Shown here: in pieces, positions 17,742 through 27,000 of the stretch
Layout: the number at the start of each line of letters is the position of its first letter
How positions within the stretch are numbered: position 1 is the first letter of the stretch
Assembly: GCA_009692585.1 (NCBI GenBank)
Contig: SHYX01000053.1
Span: forward strand, 1-27,109
Direction of reading: 5' to 3'
DNA length: 27,109 bases
Origin: Myxococcales bacterium
GTDB lineage: Bacteria; Myxococcota; UBA796; SXON01
The notes under the pieces: model-generated
Databases searched by the model: none
What the model was told of the DNA's origin: nothing
What the model saw: only the letters and a program-made list of their open reading frames with translations
Position numbers and translations under genes: made by a program

Positions 17742-18169
17742 TGCGTGGCGTCGAAGCTGAGGACGGCGTCGAGGTCCAGCACCAGGAGGAGGCCTCGCTC
17801 GAGCTTGAACACGCTGGAGAGGTACGGACGGATGTTGGGTGGTACCGTGGGCGGAGGGGGCTCGGACTGATCAACGTCGAGCTCGCGGACGTCGGCGATG
17901 TCGTCGACCAGCAGGCCCACGGGGCCATCACCGCTGTTAACCACCATGGTGGGGAGGTAACCCTCCCGGTGCGCGGCCGCCAAGTTCAGGCGGCTGCGCA
18001 TGTCCATGACCGGAGAGATCTGGCCGCGGAGGTTCATCACGCCGAAGACCTCCTTGCGGGCCAGCGGGACGCGGGTGAATGACGCCAGCAGCAGCACTGC
18101 CTGCACGTCTGACACGTCGACACCGAAGTACATGTCACCGATGTAGAAAGTTGAATATTTGAGCTTCAT
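17738..18169 (-). CDS. cheW: CheW coupling protein
   Basis: This 143-residue single CheW domain links the chemoreceptor to CheA in the array. The fold is visible as alternating strands: [39 protein letters not shown] and [13 protein letters not shown] (the first listed only as motif start [13 protein letters not shown]). The Asn-Leu-Arg-Gly motif after FGVM is the family hallmark. A short Pro-rich loop (EPPPPTVPP) is inserted before the last strands ([14 protein letters not shown]). The start at 18169 has GAGG about 10 bases upstream. It lies 12 bases after cheA and overlaps the chemoreceptor gene by ATGA. Confidence 0.95.
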   Translation of the reverse strand: MKLKYSTFYIGDMYFGVDVSDVQAVLLLASFTRVPLARKEVFGVMNLRGQISPVMDMRSRLNLAAAHREGYLPTMVVNSGDGPVGLLVDDIADVRELDVDQSEPPPPTVPPNIRPYLSSVFKLERGLLLVLDLDAVLSFDATQ

Positions 18170-18181
18170 CTACACGCTGCC

Positions 18182-20443
18182 TCACGCTGCCGGTGCGGCG
18201 GGATGGTCTGGGAGTTGGGCGGCGATCAGCGGGCCGAGGTCCAGCACATCCGTAACGCGACCCGAGACGATCGCGCTGCCGCGGAAGCCGGGTCGGGACC
18301 TGCGTTTGTTCACGGTCAACTCCACGTCGAGGATGTCCTTGATCTCGTCGATCGCGATGCCCACCGAGCCGCTGCGACTGTGGTAGACGATTACGCGAAT
18401 ACGGTCGCGACCCATCGAGGTTTGTATGCCGCCAACGAGACTTGAAAGGGGGATGATCGGCATGACTTCCCCGCGATAGTTGACCGCCGGGGCGCCGTTT
18501 GCGGACTCGATCCTGGTCGCGGCGAATTCCTCCAGCCGCGCGATACTTTCCAGCGGAACCGCGTAGGGATGACCGGCCGCGTCGGTGATGAGGAGCATCC
18601 GTTCGGTCTGAGCGGGGTTCAGGGGGCGGCGGGCGGCGGCGGCCTCGGCGGCCGCGTTTGCATGGCGGCCGGCGTGGAGCACACCGGCCCGTTGCGCCAG
18701 CCCCGCGACGTCGACGATCAAGCAGACCGAGCCGTCGCCCATGACGGTGACCCCCGCGTAGACCGAGAGGCCCTTCAGCAACGTCGGGAGCGGCTTGACC
18801 ACGATCTCCGCGGTCTCCGCCACCGCGTCGACGATGAGCCCGAATTGCTGGCCGTCGCTCTGGAGCACGACGACGTGGTGGACGTCGGTTTTCGGCGTGG
18901 GGTCGGCGCCCAGCTCACCCGCGAAGCTGATGAGCGGAAGCAGCTGGCCGCGCAACCGGTACACCGGCGCGCCGTTGATATTGACGATGCTCTTCTCCTT
19001 CCGTTCATCCAGGCGCAGGAGTTCGATGACGCTGGCCTGCGGGATCGCGTAGCGGTCGTCGACCGCCAGGACGATCAGGGCGGGGATGATCGCGAGGGTC
19101 AGGGGCAGGCGCACCCGCATGGTGGTCCCCACGCCGACCCTGCTGATGACTTCGACCGAGCCGCCGACCGCCTCCACTCCTGCCCGGACCACATCCATCC
19201 CAACGCCGCGACCGGAGACGTGGGAGACCGCGTCCGCCGTCGAGAACGCCGGTCGGAAGATGAGGTTCAGGATGTCCCGCTGCGACAACTTCGCGGCCTC
19301 GCGGGGCGAGAGGATGCCTCGTTCGAGGGCCTTGGCCCTGATGCGCTTGGGGTCGATGCCGCCGCCGTCGTCGATGATGTCGACCGTGACCTGGCCTCCG
19401 TCATGGTAGGCACGGACGCGGATGGTGCCCTCGATCGGCTTGCCGAGCGCGGCCCGGACCTCGGGGGTCTCGATCCCGTGGTCTACCGAGTTGCGGATGA
19501 GGTGGGTGAGCGGGTCGCGAAGGGCGTCCAGAAGTGTGCGATCGAGCTCCGTGTCGTGCCCTTCGGTTTCGATGCGGACCTGCTTTCCGCACGACAGCGC
19601 GGTCTCGCGGACCAGTCGGGGGAGCTTTCCCCATGACAAGCCGATGGCCTGCATGCGGGTCTTCATCACCCCCTCCTGGATCTCCGTGGTGATGAGATTG
19701 ATGCGCTGGCTGGTGTGCAACAGGCTCGCATCCGCTGAGGTGCCGGCGCATTGGAGAAGGCGATTGCGGGCGAGGACCAGCTCGCCGACCAGGTTCATCA
19801 GCTTGTCGAGGAGTAAAACGTCCACGCGCACGGACGAGTCGGCGAGTCTTGAGTCGCCTCCCGGCTGGGCCTCTTCGCCCGGTGCGTGCCGAGGCAGGCT
19901 CGCCTCCCGATGCGCGGGCCCGTCGACGGACGCCGGTGCGACGTTGTCGGGAACCTCGATGTCGGCGCGATCCTCTCCCCCGGCGGACTCGGTCCCGAAG
20001 AGCTCGAAGCCGTCGATCGGCTCCGGGGGCGCGGTCCGCGCGCCACCTGGCTCGGGATCCGCTCGCGACGCCACCTCGAGGGCGTCGACGAGGTCGCGGT
20101 AGTCGACGTTGTCCTCGTCCGTCCCGGTCGCTTCGATGGCGGCGATCATCGAGTGCAACGCATCGACCATCGTCAACAGCACCGAGATGCGCGCGGAGGT
20201 GGCGGGGAAGTCCCCGTCGCGGAGGCGGCTCAGCAGGCTCTCGCCGGCATGGGCGACATGCTCCAGGCGCGCGTAGCCGAGGCAGCTGCTGGTACCCTTG
20301 ACCGTGTGCACGGCACGGAAGATGCGCGTGAGCAACTCCCGGTCGTCGGTCGCGCGTTCCAAGGCCACGAAGGACTGGTCCAACTGCTCGAGCATGTCCA
20401 GGGATTCGATGATGAACTCGCGGACCACCTCATCGATGATCAT
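18182..20443 (-). CDS. cheA: CheA histidine kinase with two C-terminal CheW-like domains
   Basis: This is a 753-residue chemotaxis kinase. The ATG at 20443 has GGAG 7 bases upstream and overlaps the cheB stop (ATGA). Domain order is as follows. The HPt (P1) domain at 1-110 has the phosphorylated His46 in AVHTVKG. A disordered Pro/Asp-rich linker (125-205) holds no recognisable P2 domain. The dimerisation helices are at 208-265 (LLDKLMNLVGELVLARNR). The ATPase domain has its N-box HLIRNSVDHG (314-323), G1 DDGGGID (358-364) and G2 GRGVGMD (411-417). A first CheW-like domain (P5) spans about 450-585. A second CheW-like domain spans about 612-745 (TERMLLITDAAGHPYAVPL, VNYRGEVMPIIPL, GIAIDEIKDILDV). 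All catalytic motifs are intact. The extra CheW-like domain is unusual and may add a second receptor contact. Confidence 0.95.
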   Translation of the reverse strand: MIIDEVVREFIIESLDMLEQLDQSFVALERATDDRELLTRIFRAVHTVKGTSSCLGYARLEHVAHAGESLLSRLRDGDFPATSARISVLLTMVDALHSMIAAIEATGTDEDNVDYRDLVDALEVASRADPEPGGARTAPPEPIDGFELFGTESAGGEDRADIEVPDNVAPASVDGPAHREASLPRHAPGEEAQPGGDSRLADSSVRVDVLLLDKLMNLVGELVLARNRLLQCAGTSADASLLHTSQRINLITTEIQEGVMKTRMQAIGLSWGKLPRLVRETALSCGKQVRIETEGHDTELDRTLLDALRDPLTHLIRNSVDHGIETPEVRAALGKPIEGTIRVRAYHDGGQVTVDIIDDGGGIDPKRIRAKALERGILSPREAAKLSQRDILNLIFRPAFSTADAVSHVSGRGVGMDVVRAGVEAVGGSVEVISRVGVGTTMRVRLPLTLAIIPALIVLAVDDRYAIPQASVIELLRLDERKEKSIVNINGAPVYRLRGQLLPLISFAGELGADPTPKTDVHHVVVLQSDGQQFGLIVDAVAETAEIVVKPLPTLLKGLSVYAGVTVMGDGSVCLIVDVAGLAQRAGVLHAGRHANAAAEAAAARRPLNPAQTERMLLITDAAGHPYAVPLESIARLEEFAATRIESANGAPAVNYRGEVMPIIPLSSLVGGIQTSMGRDRIRVIVYHSRSGSVGIAIDEIKDILDVELTVNKRRSRPGFRGSAIVSGRVTDVLDLGPLIAAQLPDHPAAPAA

Positions 20444-21486
20444 GGGGAATCTCCAGACCTGCCCGGGGGCGCCGGCGAGCGGGCGTTGGCGACGAGGGCC
20501 GCGCCGATGCAGGTGATGGGAAGGAGGCGGTCGGCGGTTCCCGACCTGGCCACGGCGGCAGGCATGCCCCACACTGCGCAACTGGCCCTGTCCTGGGCCA
20601 GGACGCCCCCGCCCAGCGACTTGACCAGTCGGCAGCCAGCCGCGCCGTCCTCGCCCATGCCGGTGAGCAGGACGGCCAGTGTGTCGCGACCCCACACCGC
20701 GGCGGCCGAACGGAAGAGCACGTCCACTGCTGGCCGGACATGGTGTTCTGGAGCGGCGGTGCTGGTGTGGACGGTGACGCCGCGGGAGTCCCCGCGCACC
20801 TGCATGTGGCGACCGGCCGTGGCCAGGTAAACCCGACCCCCCAGAACGGGGACCCCCTCCGTTCCTTCGAGCACCGGCAGGGCGCAGGCCCCGCTGAACC
20901 GCGCCAACAGGCTGCTCCCCAGGCCGGCGCCGATGTGTTGGACGATGAGCAGCGGCAGCGGAAAGTTCCTGGGCAGCGCCCGAAGCACCAACTCCACGGC
21001 GTCGGGACCGCCAGTCGAGGCGCCGAGCACGACCGCCGCGTAGCCACGGCGGCGTAAGGGGAGGGTCAGCTCGACGCTCGCGGTCTTGGCGCGCCGGAAG
21101 TCAATCAGTGACCCCCCCAGATGTTCTTGGACATAGCGGCAGGCGTGGTCGGGGCCGGGCAGCGGTGGCGGCTTGCGTACGATCCCGATGGCTCCCGCGG
21201 CCAGGGCGCGCGCATCGAGCACGCCGTACGGGCGCGTGCTCCCGGTGAACACCACGTTGGCGACCGTGGGCCAGCGCCGGTGGATCTCGGCGATGGCCTC
21301 GATGCCGTCCATTCCGGGCATCTCGACATCCATGACCACTGCGTCGGGGGCGGTCTCCTCGACGCAACGGATCCCGGCGAGCGCATCGCCCGCGACGCCG
21401 ACCACGTCGATGGGGAGCTCAGTCTCCAGGCCCCGCTGGATGATCCACCTCGCCATGGCGGAGTCGTCGACGACGACGACCCTCAT
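20440..21486 (-). CDS. cheB: CheB-type receptor methylesterase/glutaminase with receiver domain
   Basis: This is a 348-residue response regulator that removes methyl groups from receptor glutamates. The receiver domain (1-120) has Asp7-Asp8, the phosphoacceptor Asp53 (VMDVEMPGMDG), Thr81 and Lys105. After a linker, the methylesterase domain has the full catalytic triad: Ser157 in GASTGG, His184 in VQHIGAG and Asp280 in TGMGEDG. I chose the ATG at 21486 because the receiver begins there (MRVVVVDDS). A TTG at 21516, just after the preceding stop, is a possible longer start. It overlaps cheA by ATGA. No cheR methyltransferase is in the window, so the enzyme that would add the methyl groups must be encoded elsewhere, or the enzyme acts on other substrates. 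Confidence 0.95.
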   Translation of the reverse strand: MRVVVVDDSAMARWIIQRGLETELPIDVVGVAGDALAGIRCVEETAPDAVVMDVEMPGMDGIEAIAEIHRRWPTVANVVFTGSTRPYGVLDARALAAGAIGIVRKPPPLPGPDHACRYVQEHLGGSLIDFRRAKTASVELTLPLRRRGYAAVVLGASTGGPDAVELVLRALPRNFPLPLLIVQHIGAGLGSSLLARFSGACALPVLEGTEGVPVLGGRVYLATAGRHMQVRGDSRGVTVHTSTAAPEHHVRPAVDVLFRSAAAVWGRDTLAVLLTGMGEDGAAGCRLVKSLGGGVLAQDRASCAVWGMPAAVARSGTADRLLPITCIGAALVANARSPAPPGRSGDSP

Positions 21487-21519
21487 GCGAGGTGCGGTTG
21501 AGTTGGTGGCGTTCAACGA

Positions 21520-22020
21520 CTAGCCCATCACGAAGATCGGGATCGCGACCGGCGCCCCCGAGGGGGTCTGCCCGCTGTCGGGCGGGGCGACGTCCGTGCG
21601 CCATGCAGCGGTGAGCTCCCGCAACGAGGCCGCTAGCTCGCTGAGCTGGGCTCCCGCCTGGTCCAGGTGCTCCGCGCTTCCGGCGACACTACGCGCGCCG
21701 AGCACGCTGGCCCGCGCGGCGGCGGCGATGTCCCCGCTGGAGGCCGCGGCCTCAGCGACCGCGCGGGCGATGTCGTGGGTGGCGTACTCGGCGCTCATCG
21801 GACCGGCAAGAGCCACCGTCGCGGCGGTCACGTCACCGGCGTTGAGCGCCGGAACGAAGGTGCGGGCGGACAGCTCGTGGTGGCGGACCGCCGGGGCCCA
21901 CCAGACGATGCCGCCGATCGCCAGCTGACCGGCCATCAGCGCCCCGGCCGCGACCCCTACCACGCTACGGACACCGATCGATTGTTGGTCCATCGGGGTG
22001 TGCTTCATGGGCTGAATCAT
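21520..22020 (-). CDS. Small transmembrane protein with chemoreceptor-like C-terminal tail
   Basis: This 166-residue protein is the first gene of the chemosensory operon. One transmembrane helix lies at about 18-40 (VRSVVGVAAGALMAGQLAIGG, broken here by residue range). It is followed by an extracytoplasmic or linker helix region (RHHELSARTFVPALNAGDV). Residues about 85-145 are long heptad-like helices (IARAVAEAAASSGDIAAAAR, then HLDQAGAQLSELAASLRELT). That pattern matches the last helix of a chemoreceptor signalling domain, which normally reads as A-x-x-L-S-x-L-A-x-x-L. The hairpin tip that binds CheA and CheW is absent. It may be a shortened receptor, a regulator that packs against the real receptor, or a deletion remnant. 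Several Met codons lie close together, so the start is uncertain. The protein's role is unknown. Confidence 0.75.
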   Translation of the reverse strand: MIQPMKHTPMDQQSIGVRSVVGVAAGALMAGQLAIGGIVWWAPAVRHHELSARTFVPALNAGDVTAATVALAGPMSAEYATHDIARAVAEAAASSGDIAAAARASVLGARSVAGSAEHLDQAGAQLSELAASLRELTAAWRTDVAPPDSGQTPSGAPVAIPIFVMG

Positions 22021-22204
22021 CGGTAACCCGCCGGTCGCCTTGACGCATTGTTAGGTGAGAAGGGGCAATTCACGCACTGTCGCCGATGGTCCGAGAGCCG
22101 GCGTCGGAGGCCGGCGTCGAATGTTTTGTCCCCGACCCGATGACCCGGACGGCGCCGGGCCTTCCCTGCATCATGCCGCGCACCGCCGGAAGGTCGAGTT
22201 GGAC
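22021..22204. other. Intergenic between the radical SAM and chemosensory operons
   Basis: This is 184 bases between the stop of the IspZ-like gene and the start of the chemosensory operon, both on the minus strand. A 10-base direct repeat, GCCGGCGTCG, occurs at 22097-22106 and 22110-22119. A promoter for the chemosensory operon should lie here, but I find no sigma-70-type or sigma-28-type element with correct spacing. No terminator with a T-run is evident. Confidence 0.5.
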
Positions 22205-22918
22205 CTACGGCACGCGGTGTGGCCCGGGGTCCGACTGGCGCGCGGGGAGCGCTTCGCCGTCTGGGTGATGGCGAGGGGCATCCACGCTGACGTTGGCGTC
22301 GACGGGGCCTTCGCCATCCGGCAACCAACCCCGCCGGCTGGCCAGGACGTGCAGTGGGCCCAGCCCGAAGAAGACCGCGGCCAGGAAGGGGATCATCGCG
22401 AGGTTGCCATAGAGGACGCGCAAGCCCACGGCCTCCTCCACCGGAAAGGACCAGGCGATCCAGGCGTATAGGGCGCCGGTCGCGACGTGGAATCCGACGG
22501 TCATCGCCAGGAGCACCCGGATCAAGCCGGTCAGGTGTTCGCGTCCGAGCCGCGCCGGCAACTCGGGGCGGAGACGCACCATCTCGTCGACGAACGGACC
22601 CGGCCCCTTCACTGTCAGCCACAGGAACCACCCCCCGAAGGCGGCGTTGGTGATCGACGCCTCCCAAGAGAAAAAGCGGGGGCTCGCCAAGCAGATGTCG
22701 ATGACGCCCAACCCTACCGTGGTGGTGGCGACCACCTTGAACAAGAAGGTGATCGGCGCTTTTCGGTAGAGCCGCCACAGCACCTCGCCGATCGAGTACC
22801 CCGACGCCGCCACGATGGCGGGCTTCAGCCCCATCGTCCAGTCGAAGGCGTAGAAGACCACGAGCGGGCCGAGGTTGGCGAGGAGGGCGAGCATGCGCGG
22901 CGGGGCTAACGCCCTCAT
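22205..22918 (-). CDS. IspZ/YciB-like (septation protein A family) membrane protein
   Basis: This is a 237-residue integral membrane protein. It starts with the features of the IspZ/YciB and VC0807 group: NLGPLVVFYAFDWTMGLKP, then ASGYSIGEVLWRLYRKAPIT and a run of further hydrophobic segments (FLFKVVATTTVGLGVIDI; NAAFGGWFLWLTV). Two more helices lie in the second half (RVLLAMTVGFHVATGALYAW; MIPFLAAVFFGLGPLHVL). The tail is hydrophilic. Family members are involved in envelope maintenance and septation, but their mechanism is not settled. The ATG at 22918 overlaps the radical SAM stop (ATGA), so this gene is almost certainly translated with that operon. It could serve as a membrane partner or exporter for the radical SAM product; this is inference only. 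Confidence 0.85.
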   Translation of the reverse strand: MRALAPPRMLALLANLGPLVVFYAFDWTMGLKPAIVAASGYSIGEVLWRLYRKAPITFLFKVVATTTVGLGVIDICLASPRFFSWEASITNAAFGGWFLWLTVKGPGPFVDEMVRLRPELPARLGREHLTGLIRVLLAMTVGFHVATGALYAWIAWSFPVEEAVGLRVLYGNLAMIPFLAAVFFGLGPLHVLASRRGWLPDGEGPVDANVSVDAPRHHPDGEALPARQSDPGPHRVP

Positions 22919-24033
22919 CCCACCAGGGCGCGCACTGTGCGGGCCACCAGGTCACTCGCCGCCCCCAACGCCATGCCATTCGCGAAGAGGTCTGCGTCTG
23001 GTTCGGAGAGCGCCGCCTGGGTTCGCGCCCAGAGCTGCGCGAGGGTGGCGCGGTGGCCGACCCAACGCTCCGCGGTGTCCAGGTGCCCGTGGAGGTAGGC
23101 CCGACGCAAGGCCGGGAAGCGCTTCTCGTGGAAGATGCCGCCTACTTGCAGCAAGGTGCCATCGACGTCGCAGAGCACGTCGCCACACAGCGGCGCCGGG
23201 TCCGCGGCGGCCTGGCGGTTGAACAATTGGAGGTCGGGGGCGCGCGCGTGATCGACGAGGACGCCCGCCAGACCCCGAAGGTAGGTCTGGGCCTGCTCAC
23301 GCGAAAACCGCAGCCCGGTGGCGTAGTTCAGTTGGAGGGCCGGGGCGCCCATGGCCCGAGCGTCGGCGTAGCGGTTGGGGAGCTCGCCGGCCGCGGCCGG
23401 GGGCACGGTTACGTTGAGGAACCAACGCGCCGACCCGGCGGCGAGCGCCGTAAAACAGGCCTTCCACCGGGCGTCCGTGTCGTCCGGTGAATACAGGTGA
23501 GGCCGCCGGAAGCGATTGTGGTGGCTGGCGCCGTCGACGGAAAGCTGCACCGTCACCCCCGCCGCGGCCAGCTCGTCCAGTCGTCCGGAATCGAAGCCCA
23601 GCCCATTGGTGGTCAGCTGGATGGCCAGCTGGCGGCCTTGTCGCGACCGGTGGCCCGTGGCGTAAGCGAGCACGAGCGAGACGGTGTCCCAGCGCCGTGT
23701 GGGTTCGCCGCCGAACAGCTGGATCGACAGGCGCGGCTTGGGGCTCGACATCAGCAGGTCGACGGCGCGGCGGGCGGTGTGCTCGGACAGGTCGCCGATC
23801 GGCGGCCGGTCTAACGACGAACTGGCGAGGGTTCCGGGGTGCGGTTCGCGCCAGGCGGTCTCGGTGACGTCGACGAAACAGTAGCTGCAACGCAGCTCGC
23901 AGCTGCGCGTCAGCATCAGCATCAGCCGGTCGGTCGTGGCGTTGTCCCCGGTCTGACTGGAGTCGTGGGCGAGCATCTGCGCGAGGCGTCGCGCAATCTG
24001 CTCGTCGGTCGGGAGTGGGATGGCCGGCGGCAT
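22915..24033 (-). CDS. Radical SAM protein, peptide-maturase-like
   Basis: This is a 372-residue radical SAM enzyme. The 4Fe-4S cluster motif is CELRCSYC (Cys45, Cys49, Cys52), the SAM-contacting glycine motif is LFGGEP (106-111), and later strands read LTTNGLGFD and VQLSVDGAS. This layout is typical of enzymes related to anSME and RiPP maturases. The C-terminal region has only CGDVLC (Cys283, Cys288) instead of the cysteine-rich SPASM domain. It then reads DGTLLQVGGIFHEKRF and GHLDTAERW, which closely mirrors the C-terminal end of the upstream dual protein. The ATG at 24033 has AGGA 5 bases upstream and follows the upstream stop by 6 bases. The two are probably an interacting pair; substrate unknown. 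Confidence 0.85.
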   Translation of the reverse strand: MPPAIPLPTDEQIARRLAQMLAHDSSQTGDNATTDRLMLMLTRSCELRCSYCFVDVTETAWREPHPGTLASSSLDRPPIGDLSEHTARRAVDLLMSSPKPRLSIQLFGGEPTRRWDTVSLVLAYATGHRSRQGRQLAIQLTTNGLGFDSGRLDELAAAGVTVQLSVDGASHHNRFRRPHLYSPDDTDARWKACFTALAAGSARWFLNVTVPPAAAGELPNRYADARAMGAPALQLNYATGLRFSREQAQTYLRGLAGVLVDHARAPDLQLFNRQAAADPAPLCGDVLCDVDGTLLQVGGIFHEKRFPALRRAYLHGHLDTAERWVGHRATLAQLWARTQAALSEPDADLFANGMALGAASDLVARTVRALVG

Positions 24034-24039
24034 GGATTC

Positions 24040-27000
24040 CTAAGCTGAATCTCCCCGGTACCACCGCAAGAAGTCGGTCATGACCGCACCCACCTTCAGG
24101 TTGTTCTCGGTCATCACCCGACCGTAGCTCCACTCCACCAGCTCGCGATTGCTCGGGGCGTCCAGCCAGTACCGGTCGAAGTTGCCGAGATCATCCAGGT
24201 GGCCGCGGACAAAGCGGGCCTTGTGCTCGGTTTCGTGCAGGAAGGCGTTGCCGCCGTAGATGGTGCCATCCCAGTCGACGGTCACCTCCGCGTTCAGGCG
24301 CATCGGCATCGGGCGATTCTCGGCGTTGACCAGAACCAGCTCGGGGCGCTTCGGCAGCTCGGCGGCGATGGCGAAGCACTGCTCGGCCAGCACCTTGCGT
24401 TGGGCGGGACTCCAGGTCTTTCCGAGCGCGAAGTTGATCTGCACCCGCCGGAAGCCGAGGTCGGCGATGTGCAGGAAGTTGCCGGCCAGCTTGCCGACGA
24501 GCTCGGGATGCACCACCATGATCACGTCGTAGTGGAGCCCGCTGGCAAGGATCTCGGCCACCCGTGGGGCGATGCCGTTGTCGTAGGAGTCGAGGCCGGC
24601 GCGGGCCGCCGGACGAAACCGGCGCATGGTCTCCCGGTCGCCGTCGAGCGAGAGCTCCAACTTCACCGGGCGTCCGGCCAGCCAGGCCAATTTCGTCGCG
24701 TCGAGCGACCAGCCGTTGCTGCTGAGCACGAAGTCCAGCTCCTTGCCGCGGTTCTTCGCGGTTTCGGCGCCGCGCGCGATGGCGTGCTGGACGAGGCCCC
24801 ACTCCATGAGCGCCTCGCCCCCGAAGAACTGGAGGGTCAGCCGCCGGCGCTCACTGGACAAGAGCAGGTCCAACGCCCGGTCGAGGGTGGCCTCCGCCAT
24901 GACGCGGCCGTCCTGTTTGGGGATGTAGCAGTAGTTGCAGCGCAGCTCGCACTGCCAGGTCGGAATCACGACGAGCCTGGTGACTCCGCCCATGGTGTAC
25001 CGCTGAAAGGCCGGCAGCCACGTGCTCGTCGGCCCCAGGCGCTCGTCGCAGAGCTTCGTCAGTGCGTCCGCCTGGCCCGCCACCGCCGCGCGAAGCGCCG
25101 GCGAGCTGTCGAGCTGCGCGGGGTGTTCGGGGTCGCCGACTTCGGCATGGGTGGATCGCCGCGCGAGGTCGAGGAGTTGGAAGAGCCGGCGTCGCGCCCG
25201 GTCGTCGAGCACCCGCGCCGCGTATTCGTGCTCCTGGGGCTCGGCGCACCCGGCGGCAAGCGCGTCGAGCACCCGCTTCCGGAGGCGGACGAACGTCGCC
25301 GCGTACCGATCGCCATCGGTGAAGAGACCCTCGTCCACGAAGGCGGCCACCAGCGCGTCGCGCGGCTGATCGTGGTCCACCAGCGGGTAGTCGAGCTCGG
25401 GGTGCCCCGGCTCCGACAACCGGCCGCGGAGCACGAAGGCGTCGTCATCGCCATGCTGCACGCGCCGCCGCCACGAGGCGCTGGTGGCGTAGGACACCAG
25501 GTGGGACACCACCGGGAATCGGATGTGAAAGTACACGGGAAACAGGGTCTTGAGCCGGACGACTTCATCCAGTACCGCGACGAGGTCAACCAATGTCGTG
25601 TCGCGATTGCACAGGATGAAATATGCGTCGTGATGCAAACGCCGCTCGACGAGGGCGTGGACGATGGCGCGGACGTGTTCGCGTTTGTAGCCTTTGCCCA
25701 GGCGGACCAGCTCCACGTCGGAGAAGCTCTCGACGCCGATCTGGAGGTAGCTCGACCACCGTCGGGTGCGATGATCAGCCACGAAGTCCACGTTTGGGAT
25801 CGGCCGGCCGGCGTCGTCGAAGCAGGCGGGCAGGATGCTGTCCAACAGGTCACGGTCCGGCTCCGGCAGCAGGCGGCCGCCCTCCTTGCGGCACAGGTCG
25901 CCGATGGACACCTGGACCGAGGACAAGCGGAACCCGGTGGTGAGGATGGCCCGGAAGAACGCTGCGGCGCGGTGGCGATCACAGGCGAAGTCATCGTCAC
26001 TCAGGTGCACACGCCGCGCGTTCTGGGGCACGTCGGCGCCGAACAGTTCGGCGAGGCGGGCGTCGTAGGCCGACAGCAGCTCCAACAGGTTGGCGACGCT
26101 CCTGGCCTGGTAGCGTTCTCGGCCGATGATGGAGCAGAAGACGCATTTGTGCACACAGCCGCGGCTGGTGGCCAACTCGATGCCGGTGGCGAAGTGGTGC
26201 GCCTGGAGCCGTCGTAGGTCAAGACGCACGGAATCGAGGTCGGGCACCTCGACGACGGCGGCGGCGTTGGCGACGATCAACCGGCTTCCGGCGGTGTCCC
26301 TGACGTAGAGGCCGTCCAGGCCGAGCAGCGCGCCGACCTGGGCGGGGGTCAGCGCGCGGTCTACCGAGGCCTGCGGCCCCAGGATCGTGACCAGACGGGG
26401 CAGAAAGACCTCCCCGGCGCCGCGACACACGAAGCTGACGTCGGGGAGATGGACGACCACCGCGTCCGGCGCGAGCGTCGGCATCACCCCGCCCACGGCC
26501 ACGTGGGCGCGGCACCCCAGCTCGCGTAACGTACGAATCAGCGAGACGACGCCGTCCCAATACCCTTCCAGCAGCGTGATGCAGACGAGTTGGATCGGCC
26601 CACCGGCCAGCGCCTCGTGCAGGGTGTCGAGCCCCTGAGCCGGCCGGTCGGTCCCCACGATCGCCATCTTCACGTTGGCCAGCACCACCTCGGTCGGGAG
26701 GCCCGCCAGCGCCGAGATCATGTGCAGCACGCCCTGGCTCAGTTCGGCATCGTTGTGCGGCATGTCCGCATTCATCAACGACTCGAAAAAGAGGACCCGA
26801 CGAACGGGGGCGTCAGACGATGTAGGGCGCGCTGCGGGGCCGTCCCAGACGCAACGATCGTCCACTGTCCGCCGGACCGTCGCCCCCGCCGGCGCACCGG
26901 CTGCGAGCGCGGCCTCGGCGCTCCGCAAGCGGTCCGCCCACGAGCCATCGGCCGCGTCGAGCAGCTCGAGGTGTCCGGCCAGGCCCTGATGTCGCACCGT

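Noticed and set aside
22070..22174. Minus-strand 34-codon open frame (starts MMQGRPGAVRVIG) as a possible precursor peptide for the radical SAM enzymes
   Set aside because: No ribosome site, no cysteine or conserved core evident, and such short frames arise by chance. It is only worth a look if it is conserved in relatives.
24199..26217. Plus-strand open frame of 672 codons inside the dual radical SAM gene
   Set aside because: Antisense to clear CxxxCxxC radical SAM motifs; composition is not protein-like.
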